From contig JAFLBO010000003.1 of the NCBI GenBank assembly GCA_017303475.1, forward strand, positions 124,001 through 188,000: DNA of 64,000 nucleotides. Reading direction: 5' to 3'. Below the pieces are notes generated by a model that saw only the letters and a program-made list of their open reading frames with translations, was not told where the DNA came from and made no database searches. The number at the start of each line of letters is the position of its first letter. The stretch's first letter is position 1. Shown piece by piece: positions 33,995-43,281 of this stretch. The position numbers and the translations under genes were made by a program. Origin of the DNA: Chitinophagales bacterium. GTDB taxonomy: Bacteria > Bacteroidota > Bacteroidia > Chitinophagales > Saprospiraceae.

Positions 33995-34155
33995 GAGCAT
34001 GTTGGGGATTTTCTTGACGGGCCAAAAACTGTCCTTTTTCCGCCATTTTTCACCTTTTTTCAGTCACGTAACTCAGGCTATGCTTCTTCAAAAACGCAAA
34101 AACTGACGAAAAAAGCTCAAGTTTTTGACTCCGTCAGAAAATCCCCAACATGCTC
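33995..34155. mobile_element. 161-bp MITE, copy 2
   Basis: It has the same length, terminal inverted repeats and TAA flanks as the copy at 11543-11703, with four base differences. The TAA at its left is the stop codon of the activator gene, so insertion left that gene intact. On the minus strand it also holds the open reading MAEKGQFLARQENPQHA that runs outward. Confidence 0.88.
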
Positions 34156-34277
34156 TAAACCCTTCGTTACAGTTGTTAACAATTGCAAAAACGAGTAGGC
34201 AGCATGCCGCGACATAGGATATTTGTGCGTCTGAACCTTCCAGATTTTCCATTCAAAACAGTTAAAAAACAACTCGG

Positions 34278-35756
34278 ATGAAACGCCTTTTCATTCTATC
34301 TCTTTTTCCCATCTTACTTTCCAGCTCAGTTTTTGCCTCCGGTGGACCAGGCTATAAAATCAGGGTCAAACTGGATAACTACACCGCCAATGAACTGGTT
34401 ATCGGATTCCATTATGGCGAAAAGCAATACGTAAAAGATACCGTTTCCCTCGGCACAGATGGCTATTTTACCTTCGAAGCCGATACTCTGTTCCCGGCCG
34501 GTGTTTATTTGCTGGTGCTGAAGCCTGACAACAGCTTCATTCAACTGTTGCTGGACGATAAAAACCAGCAAATTACCATTAATACAGATGCCAAGGATCC
34601 CATCAACAAGATGAAATTCAAAGGCTCTGCAGACAACGATGCGTTTTATGAATACCTGCGCTATCTGAACAAACAGCGCCCTGAAGCGGATTCCTTGCGC
34701 GCTCAATTAGCCAAATTAAAAGGTCAACCGGCTGATTCCGCCAAAGTGGCTGCAAAGATCACTGAGATAGATAAATCAGTAAAAAAATACCAGCAGGATC
34801 TTATCACCAAGCATCCAGCCAGCATGGGGGCCAAAATTGTAAAAGCTGCTATTGATCCCGAGGTGCCTGATTTCAAGGGTGATGAAAAAGAAGTAGCCAA
34901 AAAGAAATTCAACTGGATTCGTGCGCACTTCTTCGATAACATGGACATAGCAGATCCTTCTTTGTTGCGGAGCCCGGTGCTGCACAATAAGGTGGAATAC
35001 TTCATCACCAAGCTTACACCTCAGCATCCTGATACCGTAAACCTGGCACTCGATTGGTTATTTGGCCAGCTGAAAGGAAAATACAACGGGGAAAATTACA
35101 AGTATTACCTCATCCATTTCCTCAACTACTACGCCAAGTCGAATATCGTGGGCTTTGATGCCTGTTATGTGCATATTGCCCAGGAATACTACTGCAAAGG
35201 CCAGGCTTCCTGGACCAAAAAGGAAGATCTGGAAAAAATCTGCGATAATGCCCGACGGCTGGAACCTATTCTGATTGGTAAAGTTGCTCCCAATATCGTT
35301 GTAGCCGATCGCAACAATCAACCCCGTTCACTTTGGGATGTGGATGCAGATTATACCGTTTTGTTTTTCTGGGCTACTGATTGTGGACACTGCAAAAAAG
35401 CGGCGCCGCACATGGTTGAGTTTGCCAAGAAATATCAGGATCGTGGCGTAAAGGTATTCGCGGTTTGCACTGGGGTGGTTACCTCCAAAGAAGAATCCAA
35501 TACCTACGAAAAAGTACACGATACTTGCTGGAAAGGGGTAGAAGAGAAAGGATTTGACGATAATATTTTTTACAACACCTACGATCCTTTCATCAAAAGC
35601 AAGTACAAAACCTTGTATGACGTTCAAACCACGCCACAGATTTTTGTGTTGAACAGAAACCATGAAATCCTGATGAAACGTGTGGGCGCCGAGCAACTGA
35701 ACGATGTAATGGACCAGGTGATTAAGTTCCAGGAGGAAAAGAAAAAAGGTAAGTAA
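34278..35756 (+). CDS. Exported TlpA-like thiol-disulfide protein with DUF4369/DUF5106
   Basis: The 492-residue product has a signal peptide (ending SSSVFA), a DUF4369-like beta domain (about 25-115), a helical DUF5106-like middle (about 120-330) and a thioredoxin-fold C-terminal domain with FFWATDCGHCKKAAPHMVEF (active site CGHC, about 371-374) and the cis-proline motif TTPQIFVLN (about 453). It probably acts as a periplasmic thiol-disulfide oxidoreductase, for example reducing or folding envelope proteins. Specific partners are unknown. Confidence 0.88.
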   Translation: MKRLFILSLFPILLSSSVFASGGPGYKIRVKLDNYTANELVIGFHYGEKQYVKDTVSLGTDGYFTFEADTLFPAGVYLLVLKPDNSFIQLLLDDKNQQITINTDAKDPINKMKFKGSADNDAFYEYLRYLNKQRPEADSLRAQLAKLKGQPADSAKVAAKITEIDKSVKKYQQDLITKHPASMGAKIVKAAIDPEVPDFKGDEKEVAKKKFNWIRAHFFDNMDIADPSLLRSPVLHNKVEYFITKLTPQHPDTVNLALDWLFGQLKGKYNGENYKYYLIHFLNYYAKSNIVGFDACYVHIAQEYYCKGQASWTKKEDLEKICDNARRLEPILIGKVAPNIVVADRNNQPRSLWDVDADYTVLFFWATDCGHCKKAAPHMVEFAKKYQDRGVKVFAVCTGVVTSKEESNTYEKVHDTCWKGVEEKGFDDNIFYNTYDPFIKSKYKTLYDVQTTPQIFVLNRNHEILMKRVGAEQLNDVMDQVIKFQEEKKKGK

Positions 35757-35782
35757 TGTTTTTTCAGGTTTTTTCAAAAAAA

Positions 35783-35815
35783 TTTGGTGGAATCGCCTGA
35801 AAAGTTCTACTTTTG
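35783..35815 (+). promoter_or_regulatory. Bacteroidota-type promoter for rpmE2
   Basis: TTTG at 35783-35786, a 21-nt spacer and TACTTTTG at 35808-35815 (exact TAnnTTTG). The L31 ATG follows 53 nt later. Confidence 0.6.
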
Positions 35816-35868
35816 CGGCTCGAATTTTTGAATTCAAGTCTGCAACCATTTTTCAGCAAAATAGTGTC

Positions 35869-36123
35869 ATGAAAAAAGATATTCATCCGGCCAGCTATCG
35901 TCTTGTGGTGTTCAAGGACATCTCTACTGATGATTCCTTTTTGGGTAAATCCTGCGCCGCAAGCAAAGAAACAACTACTTGGGAAGACGGTAAAGAGTAT
36001 CCGTTGGTAAAAATGGAGATTTCTTCCTTTAGCCACCCATACTTCACCGGTCAAATCAAACTGGTTGACACCGCTGGTCGTATCGACAAGTTCAACAAGC
36101 GCTTTGGTAAATTTTCCAAGTAA
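35869..36123 (+). CDS. rpmE2: 50S ribosomal protein L31, type B
   Basis: The 84-residue protein begins MKKDIHPASYRLVVFKD and has FLGKSCAAS, SSFSHPYFTG and GRIDKFNKRFGKFSK at the end, typical of type-B L31. It lacks the CxxC zinc ribbon of type-A L31, so it does not need zinc. It has its own promoter and terminator. Many bacteria use the type-B form when zinc is scarce, but in Bacteroidota it is commonly the main copy. Confidence 0.95.
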   Translation: MKKDIHPASYRLVVFKDISTDDSFLGKSCAASKETTTWEDGKEYPLVKMEISSFSHPYFTGQIKLVDTAGRIDKFNKRFGKFSK

Positions 36124-36144
36124 TTGTCGACTTTCAATTTTTTT

Positions 36145-36186
36145 AAAAGTCCCAATAGGCATCTGTGCATATTGGGACTTTTTTAT
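36145..36186 (+). terminator. Rho-independent terminator of rpmE2
   Basis: AAAAGTCCCAAT (36145-36156) pairs with ATTGGGACTTTT (36171-36182), followed by more T. Confidence 0.9.
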
Positions 36187-36266
36187 TTCGGAAATTTGTC
36201 CCGCCGTTACGTCGCCAGACCCTCGGTCTTTCACCTTAGGTTATCCGAAAACAAAGGAAAATACAC

Positions 36267-37475
36267 ATGGCCAACATCATTTTATTTGATACAGATGCCA
36301 GGGATCACCTGCTGCCCCTTACAGCAACCCGCCCCATGGGTGAGTTGCGGGTAGGAATCCTTACCCTTCGGGAAAAATGGGAGCGCCGCCTGAGCGGCAC
36401 TGTTTCCTACATAACGCAGGAATATTTGCAGGAAAAGTACCCTATTCACATTGGGGAGGAAAACCTGATCATTAACGGAGGCGTAATTCCCAATGACGCA
36501 TTGTGCAAAAGTATTGAGTCGCTTGGATTGAATGAAGCATTATTGCTGGAAGGTGAATTGATTGCGGCCAGACTGAATGAAGCGCAATTTGAGCTATTGC
36601 TTGGTGAGGAAGAGGTACATGCTTTGCAAGGCATTGAACTGGATTCTTCGGCGTCTGTGGTTAAAATCAACCGGCTGTGGGAACTTACCCGCATGAATGA
36701 ACAAGCTCTGCGTGATGATTTTAGCCTGCTTACCTCAGGCAGAAAGTCCACCCCGGTTTCCCATACCAACCAAATTGTGGGTCCGTTGGAGAACCTGTTT
36801 CTGGAAGAGGGTGTAAGCATGGAGTATTGCACCCTGAACCTCAATGCCGGCCCGATTTACATAGGCGCGGGAACAGAGGTAATGGAAGGCTGTATGTTGC
36901 GTGGTCCTATTGCCATTGGTGAAAATTGTATCCTGAAAATGGGCGCTAAAATTTACGGACCAACCACTTTCGGACCTGGTTGCAGGGCAGGAGGAGAGAT
37001 CACTCGTTCTATTTTCATGGCCAATGCCAATAAAGCTCATGATGGTTATTTGGGCGATTCTGTGTTGGGAGAATGGTGCAACCTTGGGGCCGATACCAAT
37101 AACTCAAACCTGAAAAATAACTACTCAGAAGTAAAACTCTGGGACTATGTATCAGAGCGTTTCGAAAAAAGCGGACAGCAATTTGTGGGATTGATCATGG
37201 GAGATCACTCCAAATGCGCCATCAATACCATGTTTAATACAGGTACGGTGGTTGGTGTGTTTGCTAATATTTATGGCGCCGGATTTCCCAGGAACTTTAT
37301 CCCGGATTTTTCCTGGGGCGGACCGGATGGCTACCGAACTTATAAATTTCAGGATGCCTGCGAAACCGCCGAATTGGTCATGAGTCGCCGCAAACAAACC
37401 TTCACTGAACTGGATAAGGCTATTCTATACCATATCTACGATCAAACAGCCCGATTCAGAAGCTGGGATAAATAA
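36267..37475 (+). CDS. GlmU-family sugar nucleotidyltransferase-like protein
   Basis: The 402-residue protein starts with ILFDTDARDHLLPLTATRPMGELRVGILTLREKW (ATRPMGELRVG, about 20), the degenerate nucleotidyltransferase start typical of this Bacteroidota family. A left-handed beta-helix with hexapeptide repeats follows (about 195-330: IYIGAGTEVMEGCMLRGPIAIGE, split as IYIGAGTEV and LRGPIAIGE). Only part of the usual pyrophosphorylase motif is present. It is probably involved in sugar-nucleotide supply for envelope glycans, but the substrate is unknown. It lies upstream of purM by 59 bp. Confidence 0.82.
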   Translation: MANIILFDTDARDHLLPLTATRPMGELRVGILTLREKWERRLSGTVSYITQEYLQEKYPIHIGEENLIINGGVIPNDALCKSIESLGLNEALLLEGELIAARLNEAQFELLLGEEEVHALQGIELDSSASVVKINRLWELTRMNEQALRDDFSLLTSGRKSTPVSHTNQIVGPLENLFLEEGVSMEYCTLNLNAGPIYIGAGTEVMEGCMLRGPIAIGENCILKMGAKIYGPTTFGPGCRAGGEITRSIFMANANKAHDGYLGDSVLGEWCNLGADTNNSNLKNNYSEVKLWDYVSERFEKSGQQFVGLIMGDHSKCAINTMFNTGTVVGVFANIYGAGFPRNFIPDFSWGGPDGYRTYKFQDACETAELVMSRRKQTFTELDKAILYHIYDQTARFRSWDK

Positions 37476-37490
37476 CCCACCCAAAGCCCC

Positions 37491-37532
37491 CTAAATGACC
37501 CCTAAATGACCCCAATGACCCTTAAATAACCC
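37491..37532 (+). repeat. 11-bp tandem repeat leader before purM
   Basis: CTAAATGACCC occurs twice exactly (37491-37501, 37502-37512), then CAATGACCC and TTAAATAACCC, ending 2 bp before the ATG at 37535. It fills the leader between the GlmU-like gene and purM. Confidence 0.75.
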
Positions 37533-37534
37533 AA

Positions 37535-38722
37535 ATGCTCCACCAACTCATGGCCACAAAATACGATCAGAGAGGCGTTTCGGCCTCCAAAGAAGAAGTT
37601 CACGCAGCAATCAAGCATTTGGATAAAGGCTTGTATCCCAATGCTTTTTGCAAAATATTACCCGATTTGGCAGCAGGTAACCCCAGGTACTGCAACCTCC
37701 TGCACGCAGATACGGCAGGCACCAAAACCAGTCTGGCTTACCTTTATTGGAAGGAAACCGGCGATCTGTCTGTTTGGCCGGGCGTAGCCCAGGATGCTAT
37801 TGTAATGAATCTGGACGATATGGCCTGCGCCGGTTGTGTGGACAATATCATGTTGAGCAGCACTATCGGTCGAAATAAAGGACTCATCCCTGCTGAAGTC
37901 ATAGCCGCCGTAATTCGCGGAACATCAGATTTTGTCGACAATATGCGTCAACATGGAGTAGAGATGCACCTGGCCGGCGGAGAAACCGCCGATGTAGGAG
38001 ATATCGTACGCACCATTGATGTAGGATTCACGGCTTTCGCCAGGATGAAACGCAGCGATGTGCTTGTTCCCAGCATCCGTTCCGGCGATATGATTGTTGG
38101 ACTGGCTTCTTTCGGACAGGCTACCTATGAAACGGAATACAACGGAGGTATGGGCAGCAATGGTCTCACCGCTGCACGGCATGATGTGTTGTCTAAATAT
38201 TATGCAGAAAAATACCCGGAAAGTTTTGATCCGCGTTTGCCGGATGAAGTGGTGTATACCGGAAATCAGCGACTCACCAATGAAGTGAGCATTGGCCATC
38301 AGAAAGTGACGGTTGGTAAGTTGATTTTGTCGCCTACTCGCACCTATTTGCCTGTTTTACAGGAAATTTTGCGCGATTACCGCAAGAAAATCCACGGTTT
38401 GATCCACGTAACCGGCGGCGCTCAAACCAAGGTATTGAAGTTTGTTAAAGACGTTCATATCGTAAAAGACAACCTTTTTGAACTTCCACCGTTATTTCGC
38501 CTGATTCAGGAAAACAGCCAGACTCCCTGGCGCGAAATGTATCAGGTTTTCAATATGGGGCACCGAATGGAAATTTATGTGCCTGGTCGTTACGCTGATG
38601 ATATTATGGCCGTAGCCGCCAAATACGGAATCGAAGCCAGAATCATCGGCCGGGTAAAAAAAGCAACAGGAGAAAAAGTAACGGTGAAAAGTCCATATGG
38701 GAAATTTGAATACCTGGGGTAG
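37535..38722 (+). CDS. purM: Phosphoribosylformylglycinamidine cyclo-ligase (AIR synthase)
   Basis: The 395-residue protein has the Bacteroidota-type PurM features: YDQRGVSASKEEVHAAI, DTAGTKTSLAYLYW (about 60), MNLDDMACAG (about 90), HLAGGETADVGDIV (about 145) and GLIHVTGGAQTKVL (about 288). PurM closes the imidazole ring in purine synthesis, using ATP. It is longer and more divergent than the E. coli enzyme, as is usual in this phylum. The ATG at 37550 (MATKYDQRG) is an equally good start. Leader repeats precede it. Confidence 0.9.
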   Translation: MLHQLMATKYDQRGVSASKEEVHAAIKHLDKGLYPNAFCKILPDLAAGNPRYCNLLHADTAGTKTSLAYLYWKETGDLSVWPGVAQDAIVMNLDDMACAGCVDNIMLSSTIGRNKGLIPAEVIAAVIRGTSDFVDNMRQHGVEMHLAGGETADVGDIVRTIDVGFTAFARMKRSDVLVPSIRSGDMIVGLASFGQATYETEYNGGMGSNGLTAARHDVLSKYYAEKYPESFDPRLPDEVVYTGNQRLTNEVSIGHQKVTVGKLILSPTRTYLPVLQEILRDYRKKIHGLIHVTGGAQTKVLKFVKDVHIVKDNLFELPPLFRLIQENSQTPWREMYQVFNMGHRMEIYVPGRYADDIMAVAAKYGIEARIIGRVKKATGEKVTVKSPYGKFEYLG

Positions 38723-38805
38723 GGAAAATGTTGCATTGTCCCTTTCCTTTGGAGATTTTTAACCGTCTTACAGCTTTCAGAAAACCAGTCTTGTTCAACA
38801 TCATT

Positions 38806-39330
38806 ATGAAAAAACTATTTTCGTTTGCCATCTTAAGTGTACTGCTGTTCGCCTGCCAGAACGATCCTGCGGCAAGTCTGGAACAGAAGTTGACCGAATT
38901 GGATAAAGCAATGGGCGGCGCTGCGGTTACGGATAAATCCAAAGCTGATGAGTTTATCAAGGCTTCTGAAGAACTGGCAACTCTGGTGGAAAAAAGCAAT
39001 CCGGACAAGTACATTAACCTGATGCTGAAGGCTGCCGGCCTGGCTAAAACAGTCCAACAGCCGCAAAAAGCCATTGAAATGTACCAAAAAGTGGTGGATA
39101 AATACCCACAACATAAAAAAGCGCCCACCGCGCTGTTCATGATTGGATTTGTTCAGGAAAACGACCTGAATCAATTGGATCAGGCTAAGACCACTTACGA
39201 AAGTTTCCTTGCCAAATATCCCAACGATCCTGATTTCACCGACGATGCGCAAAATGCCCTGAAACAATTGGGTAAATCGCCGGAAGAACTCATCAAAGAG
39301 TTTGAGCAAAATGCCGGACAGGCACAGTAA
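38806..39330 (+). CDS. TPR lipoprotein (BamD/YbgF-like)
   Basis: The start at 38806 begins a lipoprotein signal (MKKLFSFAILSVLLFAC, C about residue 17). The 174-residue product has a helical middle and two or three TPR units (about 85-160: AIEMYQKVVDKYPQHKKAPTAL, split as AIEMYQKVVDKYP and AKTTYESFLAKYPNDP). The pattern resembles outer-membrane TPR lipoproteins that bind other envelope proteins. An in-frame ATG 26 codons earlier would bury the signal. It lies right before the GldM-like/GldN-like locus. Confidence 0.75.
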   Translation: MKKLFSFAILSVLLFACQNDPAASLEQKLTELDKAMGGAAVTDKSKADEFIKASEELATLVEKSNPDKYINLMLKAAGLAKTVQQPQKAIEMYQKVVDKYPQHKKAPTALFMIGFVQENDLNQLDQAKTTYESFLAKYPNDPDFTDDAQNALKQLGKSPEELIKEFEQNAGQAQ

Positions 39331-39336
39331 TTCTCA

Positions 39337-39981
39337 TTATTTGATGGTAAATATCAGGTCATCTGAAAGGAAGCGAACCATTGGATCGCAACCACACCTG
39401 TAGGCTATGTGGTAAAAAGCATAGATATCTCCGGTTTTTGCCTTATTTATTAGCTCTTGCACTTCCGAATTCCAACGGGCGCCTGAGTTGCGTTTAACCA
39501 CACTATCCATGTTCTTGGTAATGTATTGAAGGTCGAAGTAGACAATGTCGCACTTCAAATCAAAATCAAACTTATTAAGGACTAATGCCAGCCCGCCCTG
39601 GGTTTTGAACTCCCCGTTTGGCCTTGGGTCATGCCTTTTTTTACTGCCCAGCATCGGCTCCGGTATGGGTATCATGTTAACCCGGTAGGTTTTTGTTGCT
39701 ATTACCTCGTTATTGCGTAAATCTTTGATAATCAGGGTAGCTACATTGGTGTCCCTTCCACAGATCTGCCAAACATAATGCCCCTGCGAAACCCTCTTTA
39801 TTTCACCAAAAGAGGGCTCCAATACCAGATTGCTATCCGGCACATCTGTAACAACGACAGTCATGGTATTTTCAGCGCCAGCAGGATACAGCACATTTAC
39901 TTTATCCAGTGAAACCGCCACCTGAGCCCTGGCGGCCAGGTGCACAATGGTGAACAACAGGACGAAGTACATTGATTTCAT
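39337..39981 (-). CDS. GldM C-terminal-domain-like exported protein
   Basis: The ATG at 39981 gives a signal peptide (FVLLFTIVHLAARAQ) and a 214-residue protein. It starts VAVSLDKVNVLYPAGAENTMTVVV and continues with G-H-YVW, TLIIKD, YRVNMIPIPEPMLGSK, ALVLNKFDFDLKCDIVYFDL and ELINKAKTGDIYAFYHIAYRCG, which is the pattern of the last two GldM periplasmic domains. Full GldM is about 520 residues and has an N-terminal membrane helix and two further domains; here only the C-terminal part follows a cleavable signal. GldM forms the periplasmic part of the T9SS motor. It is divergent from the GldN-like gene, 66 bp apart. Confidence 0.75.
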   Translation of the reverse strand: MKSMYFVLLFTIVHLAARAQVAVSLDKVNVLYPAGAENTMTVVVTDVPDSNLVLEPSFGEIKRVSQGHYVWQICGRDTNVATLIIKDLRNNEVIATKTYRVNMIPIPEPMLGSKKRHDPRPNGEFKTQGGLALVLNKFDFDLKCDIVYFDLQYITKNMDSVVKRNSGARWNSEVQELINKAKTGDIYAFYHIAYRCGCDPMVRFLSDDLIFTIK

Positions 39982-40047
39982 TCCGGTAAAACAGTTTTTA
40001 GGTACCATATGTATATCAGTATACCCTATTCCAACGTTTTCAGGCCT

Positions 40048-41115
40048 ATGAAATTGTATATCCAACTGCTTGGACTATTTTGTTTCCCTGTTATATTGCC
40101 TGCCCAATATGAGTCTATATTAAACGATCCGGATGTTATCTGGGCAGCTGAAATTGATCTGGTTTTTTGGCTGGAACCGGAGTTTACCGCCCCGGATAGT
40201 GTTTATGCAGCTACCTGTTCCAGTGCACAACTCAAAATGATTAATCATGCCACAAAGCCTGATGATGAATCGGAACTTCTGTTGGGGAATAAACTGCTTG
40301 CTCTGCTTTTTGATGAAAGAAAACAGGTGTTTATTCATCCCGATAGTTCACGACCACTTACTTGGGAGGAACGGGCGGGCAGAGTCAATTTTGCAGACAC
40401 CGTTACCGTCATTGATCCTGAGACCTTTATGGAGCGGAATGCTGTAATCAGGTATTGCTGGTCTGGAGAATCTATCCAAAAAGTTCGGGTAAAGCAGCTG
40501 CTGTTTTACAGACAAAAATCGGATGAGTTTGAGCTTTATACCCACGCCTTCGCTCCGGTACTTCAAAGGGAATACGGAGCCCTGGATTTGGAATCCGCTT
40601 ATTGGTATCATCCATTTTGGTTTAAAATGCCCCCTTATAGTCGCAAAAATCCTTATAAATCCTTCATGACGGATAAACACATCACCTGGGCCAGAAGGAT
40701 GCGTACCAGAGAAAATATGCCGCCGTTAAACTCCCTCAAACCATACAAAGATTTCAAGCCCCCGGTGATGCAGCAATACCTCGACCGCGTAGTTTCTGAC
40801 CCCGGCTTCAAGGTGCGCGAACAGGGCTACTGGAACGTCATTCCCCTGTCGGAAAGGATTAAGCAAATATCCGGCACAGATACCGTCATTACCTTTGATC
40901 CTGAAACCTATGAGGAAAAAACCACCATTGTTCACCGCCGGCTGCAGGGCAGTGAAGTAATGGACCTGCGTTTGGTACAAGACTGGCTATGGGACGAACG
41001 CCGGCAGTATCCTGCCTTTCTGTTGTATGCGTTTGCTCCACTGGAACCTGTTCGGGATAAAGACGGCAATCTCCGATTTAAACGACCAATATTCTGGCGT
41101 AAACTGGACGATTAA
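40048..41115 (+). CDS. GldN-like exported protein with internal duplication
   Basis: The ATG at 40048 gives a signal peptide (LLGLFCFPVILPAQ) and 355 residues. Two tandem GldN-like segments can be aligned: DTVTVIDPETFMERNAVIRY ... KVRVKQLLFY ... FELYTHAFAPV (about 110-180) and DTVITFDPETYEEKTTIVHR ... DLRLVQDWLWDE ... FLLYAFAPLEPVRDKDGNLR (about 270-345). The second ends KRPIFWRKLDD, like the PLFW end of GldN. GldN/PorN binds GldM and GldK in the T9SS; standard GldN has one such unit. This and the neighbour could be an accessory module (inference). Confidence 0.68.
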   Translation: MKLYIQLLGLFCFPVILPAQYESILNDPDVIWAAEIDLVFWLEPEFTAPDSVYAATCSSAQLKMINHATKPDDESELLLGNKLLALLFDERKQVFIHPDSSRPLTWEERAGRVNFADTVTVIDPETFMERNAVIRYCWSGESIQKVRVKQLLFYRQKSDEFELYTHAFAPVLQREYGALDLESAYWYHPFWFKMPPYSRKNPYKSFMTDKHITWARRMRTRENMPPLNSLKPYKDFKPPVMQQYLDRVVSDPGFKVREQGYWNVIPLSERIKQISGTDTVITFDPETYEEKTTIVHRRLQGSEVMDLRLVQDWLWDERRQYPAFLLYAFAPLEPVRDKDGNLRFKRPIFWRKLDD

Positions 41116-41119
41116 CCCG

Positions 41120-42076
41120 TCAGAACCAGTAATTCAGCTTCATGGTCATGGCCCGGTTTTTTACGCCAAGGTTTTCCACCCCGTAATTATCAGTATACAC
41201 CACAAACAAATCGCTCATTGGCCGGAATCGCCACTGAAAACGGCTGTTGATGTTGAAATTGTCTGCTTGTGTGTTGTACTGTATAAAGGTAGTCCACCAG
41301 ATATTTTTGGCAAAAAACACCTCAATGCGCGGAGTAATATTGAAAAACTCCACATCGCAATAGGGTAGGGGGAAGTCCAGTTTGTTGTATTGCGCCCTGA
41401 TGGCAATGTTCATAATGGGCTGAAAGCGACAAGTAAAAGATACGCCGGACTGAAACTGGCTGCCGTTGTAAAATTCGCCTGCGCCTACATTAAAACTGTA
41501 AAAAAACGCTTTTCGGTAATCTGAATTCCATTCAACACCGGCAGAGGCAAACTGGTAAGCATCTATTGGTAAGGGTGGACACACCAGCAGGTCCTCAGAA
41601 TCGTCGAACTTGAAAGTTACGGGCACATTTGCCCAGTTTGGATTCACCCAAACCGATACCTCGCTGGTATTCTTGAAATTGGTGGTAATCTTGAATGTAT
41701 TAGACGATTCATTAAATGTTCCATCAGGATTCAATACCTGAAATAATTCGGCGCCTATTTCTGTGAAATTTACCCTGCTACCCTTGTTTTTGGGAAAAAT
41801 CTGGTAACCAAGGGCGTTAAACCAGAAATTATACCCCAGCCGAATACTGGTATCCCTCTGTACATCGTAGTTCGCAATCCGGCGTTCAAATCCCAGGTCT
41901 GCATAATAGTTTTCGCCCATGTGCAAAAAATCAGTCAGCCACGAAAACCCGCGTACCCGATACTGTCCACCAATGTTTCCCCACCAGTTTTGCCCCTCAA
42001 TGCCTTGTTGAAAAGACCTGTGATGCGTTAACCACCCCGACCACTGACCATTCAGTGAGGTGTAAAAAAGTTCCAA
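41120..42076 (-). pseudogene. DUF5916 protein, C-terminal half (frameshifted)
   Basis: This half encodes the C-terminal beta-rich region of a DUF5916-type protein: SRNAGLELFYTSLNGQWSGW at its start (partly upstream of the only available TTG), DFLHMGENYYADLGFERRI and alternating beta strands to NYWF, resembling an outer-membrane barrel. It has no signal peptide. Its frame differs from that of the N-terminal half at 42052-43215 and overlaps it by 25 bp. The two were one gene. The segment that relatives have between the halves is largely missing, so deletion accompanied the frameshift. Confidence 0.75.
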
Positions 42077-43215
42077 ACCGGCATTTCTGGAATATTGATC
42101 TGACTGCAGTTCTCCATCATGGGTAAAGGGGCGCCATCAGCATCCAAACCAATGGTTCTGGAAAAGAACGGGCGTATGGGCGGAATACCAAAATTGCCAA
42201 ACAGATCGCCATTTTCCAGAAAAAAGGTGCGTTTTTCAGGCAATTGTACATCAAAGCGGGTCAGGTTGACCACCTGTTCGTCAATCTCTACCTGTGAAAA
42301 ATCCGGATTCACCGTTACATCCAGATTCAAACCGGATCCAATCCCGATTTTAGCATCCATACCCAAATTGGGCTTCATCTTCCAGTCTTCACCAACTTCA
42401 AAATCTCTTGAAGCGGTGGCTGTTGCATAAGGTATCAGGTTGTAATTACCCTTAACTTTTCTGGGTGCGGCATCCCAATGCATCGAGCCTGTCCAGCCAA
42501 GGTCAACACCATCAAACTGAAAGGGAACCTGCGCCCAAATAGAGTACAAACCATTGGTCAGGTCGTTTCGGATAAAATTGATGCCCCAGGTGTTTTGCCC
42601 TTCCTTATATCTTAAAATTCGAAGAGGAATAGCCAATTCTGCCGTCCAGCGATCTACATAATTACGCGTTTTGACTACCCAGGTATTATCCCAGTTAAAA
42701 TCAGTGTCGTCACTACTGCTGGATAGCAACCCTTCACTTTGTACCCCATTGGCGGAGGTGCCGAAGAAATAGCCGTTCACCGCAGCATTCGCCGGATCCA
42801 GCACTACAGCGAAGCCATCAGAATCCCAATAACCCACATCCCGTTTTAAACTCTGAATGACATGTTGTGGAGTAGAGTCGTAAGCAGTCACAGCGATGTA
42901 CAGGAAACGTTCGTCATAGGCGCATTGTACTTCAGTTTGTTCTGGTGCAGGCGCACCATCGCGTGGCCATTTCAGCCAGAAGTTACCTGCTTTAGCGGCA
43001 GTTTTCCAGGTCTCGTCTTGTAAGTCTCCGTCTATTTTTATTGCTCCACGGGCCTTTTCAATGTGTAACTGATAAGCGGCCTGTTGTGCGTGGCGGTCAA
43101 GTGTTTGAGCCTCGAGTTCAGGAAAAATACTGCTAAAAAGCATGAAAAAGGACAGTAATTGGCCTGATTTTGAGCTCCAAAAACTACCTAAGCTGAAAGA
43201 AGGGTAAAGGTGCAT
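42052..43215 (-). pseudogene. DUF5916/CBM9-like protein, N-terminal half (frameshifted)
   Basis: The 387-residue half has a signal peptide (ending PELEAQ), a carbohydrate-binding family-9-like domain (about 50-235: IKIDGDLQDETWKTA, YDERFLYIAVTAYDS, VGYWDSDGFAVVLDP) and the DUF5916 linker NPDFSQVEIDEQVVNLTRFD and RTFFLENGDLFGNFGIPPIRPFFSR, split here as NPDFSQVEID and FLENGDLFGNFG. After about residue 372 the frame goes wrong (ENCSQINIPEMPVWNFFTPH) and stops. The intact protein would be an outer-membrane protein of unknown role. A sequencing error is possible but would not explain the missing middle. Confidence 0.78.
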
Positions 43216-43281
43216 AGACTGTAATTCAAAACATTTTCTTTAAAATGTTGTCCAAAAATAAACAAAAAGTCAAATCGGGTC

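Noticed and set aside
33995-34155. Large hairpin terminator after the activator gene
   Set aside because: The near-identical second copy with the same ends and TAA flanks at 11543-11703 shows it is a mobile element, although it may also terminate transcription.
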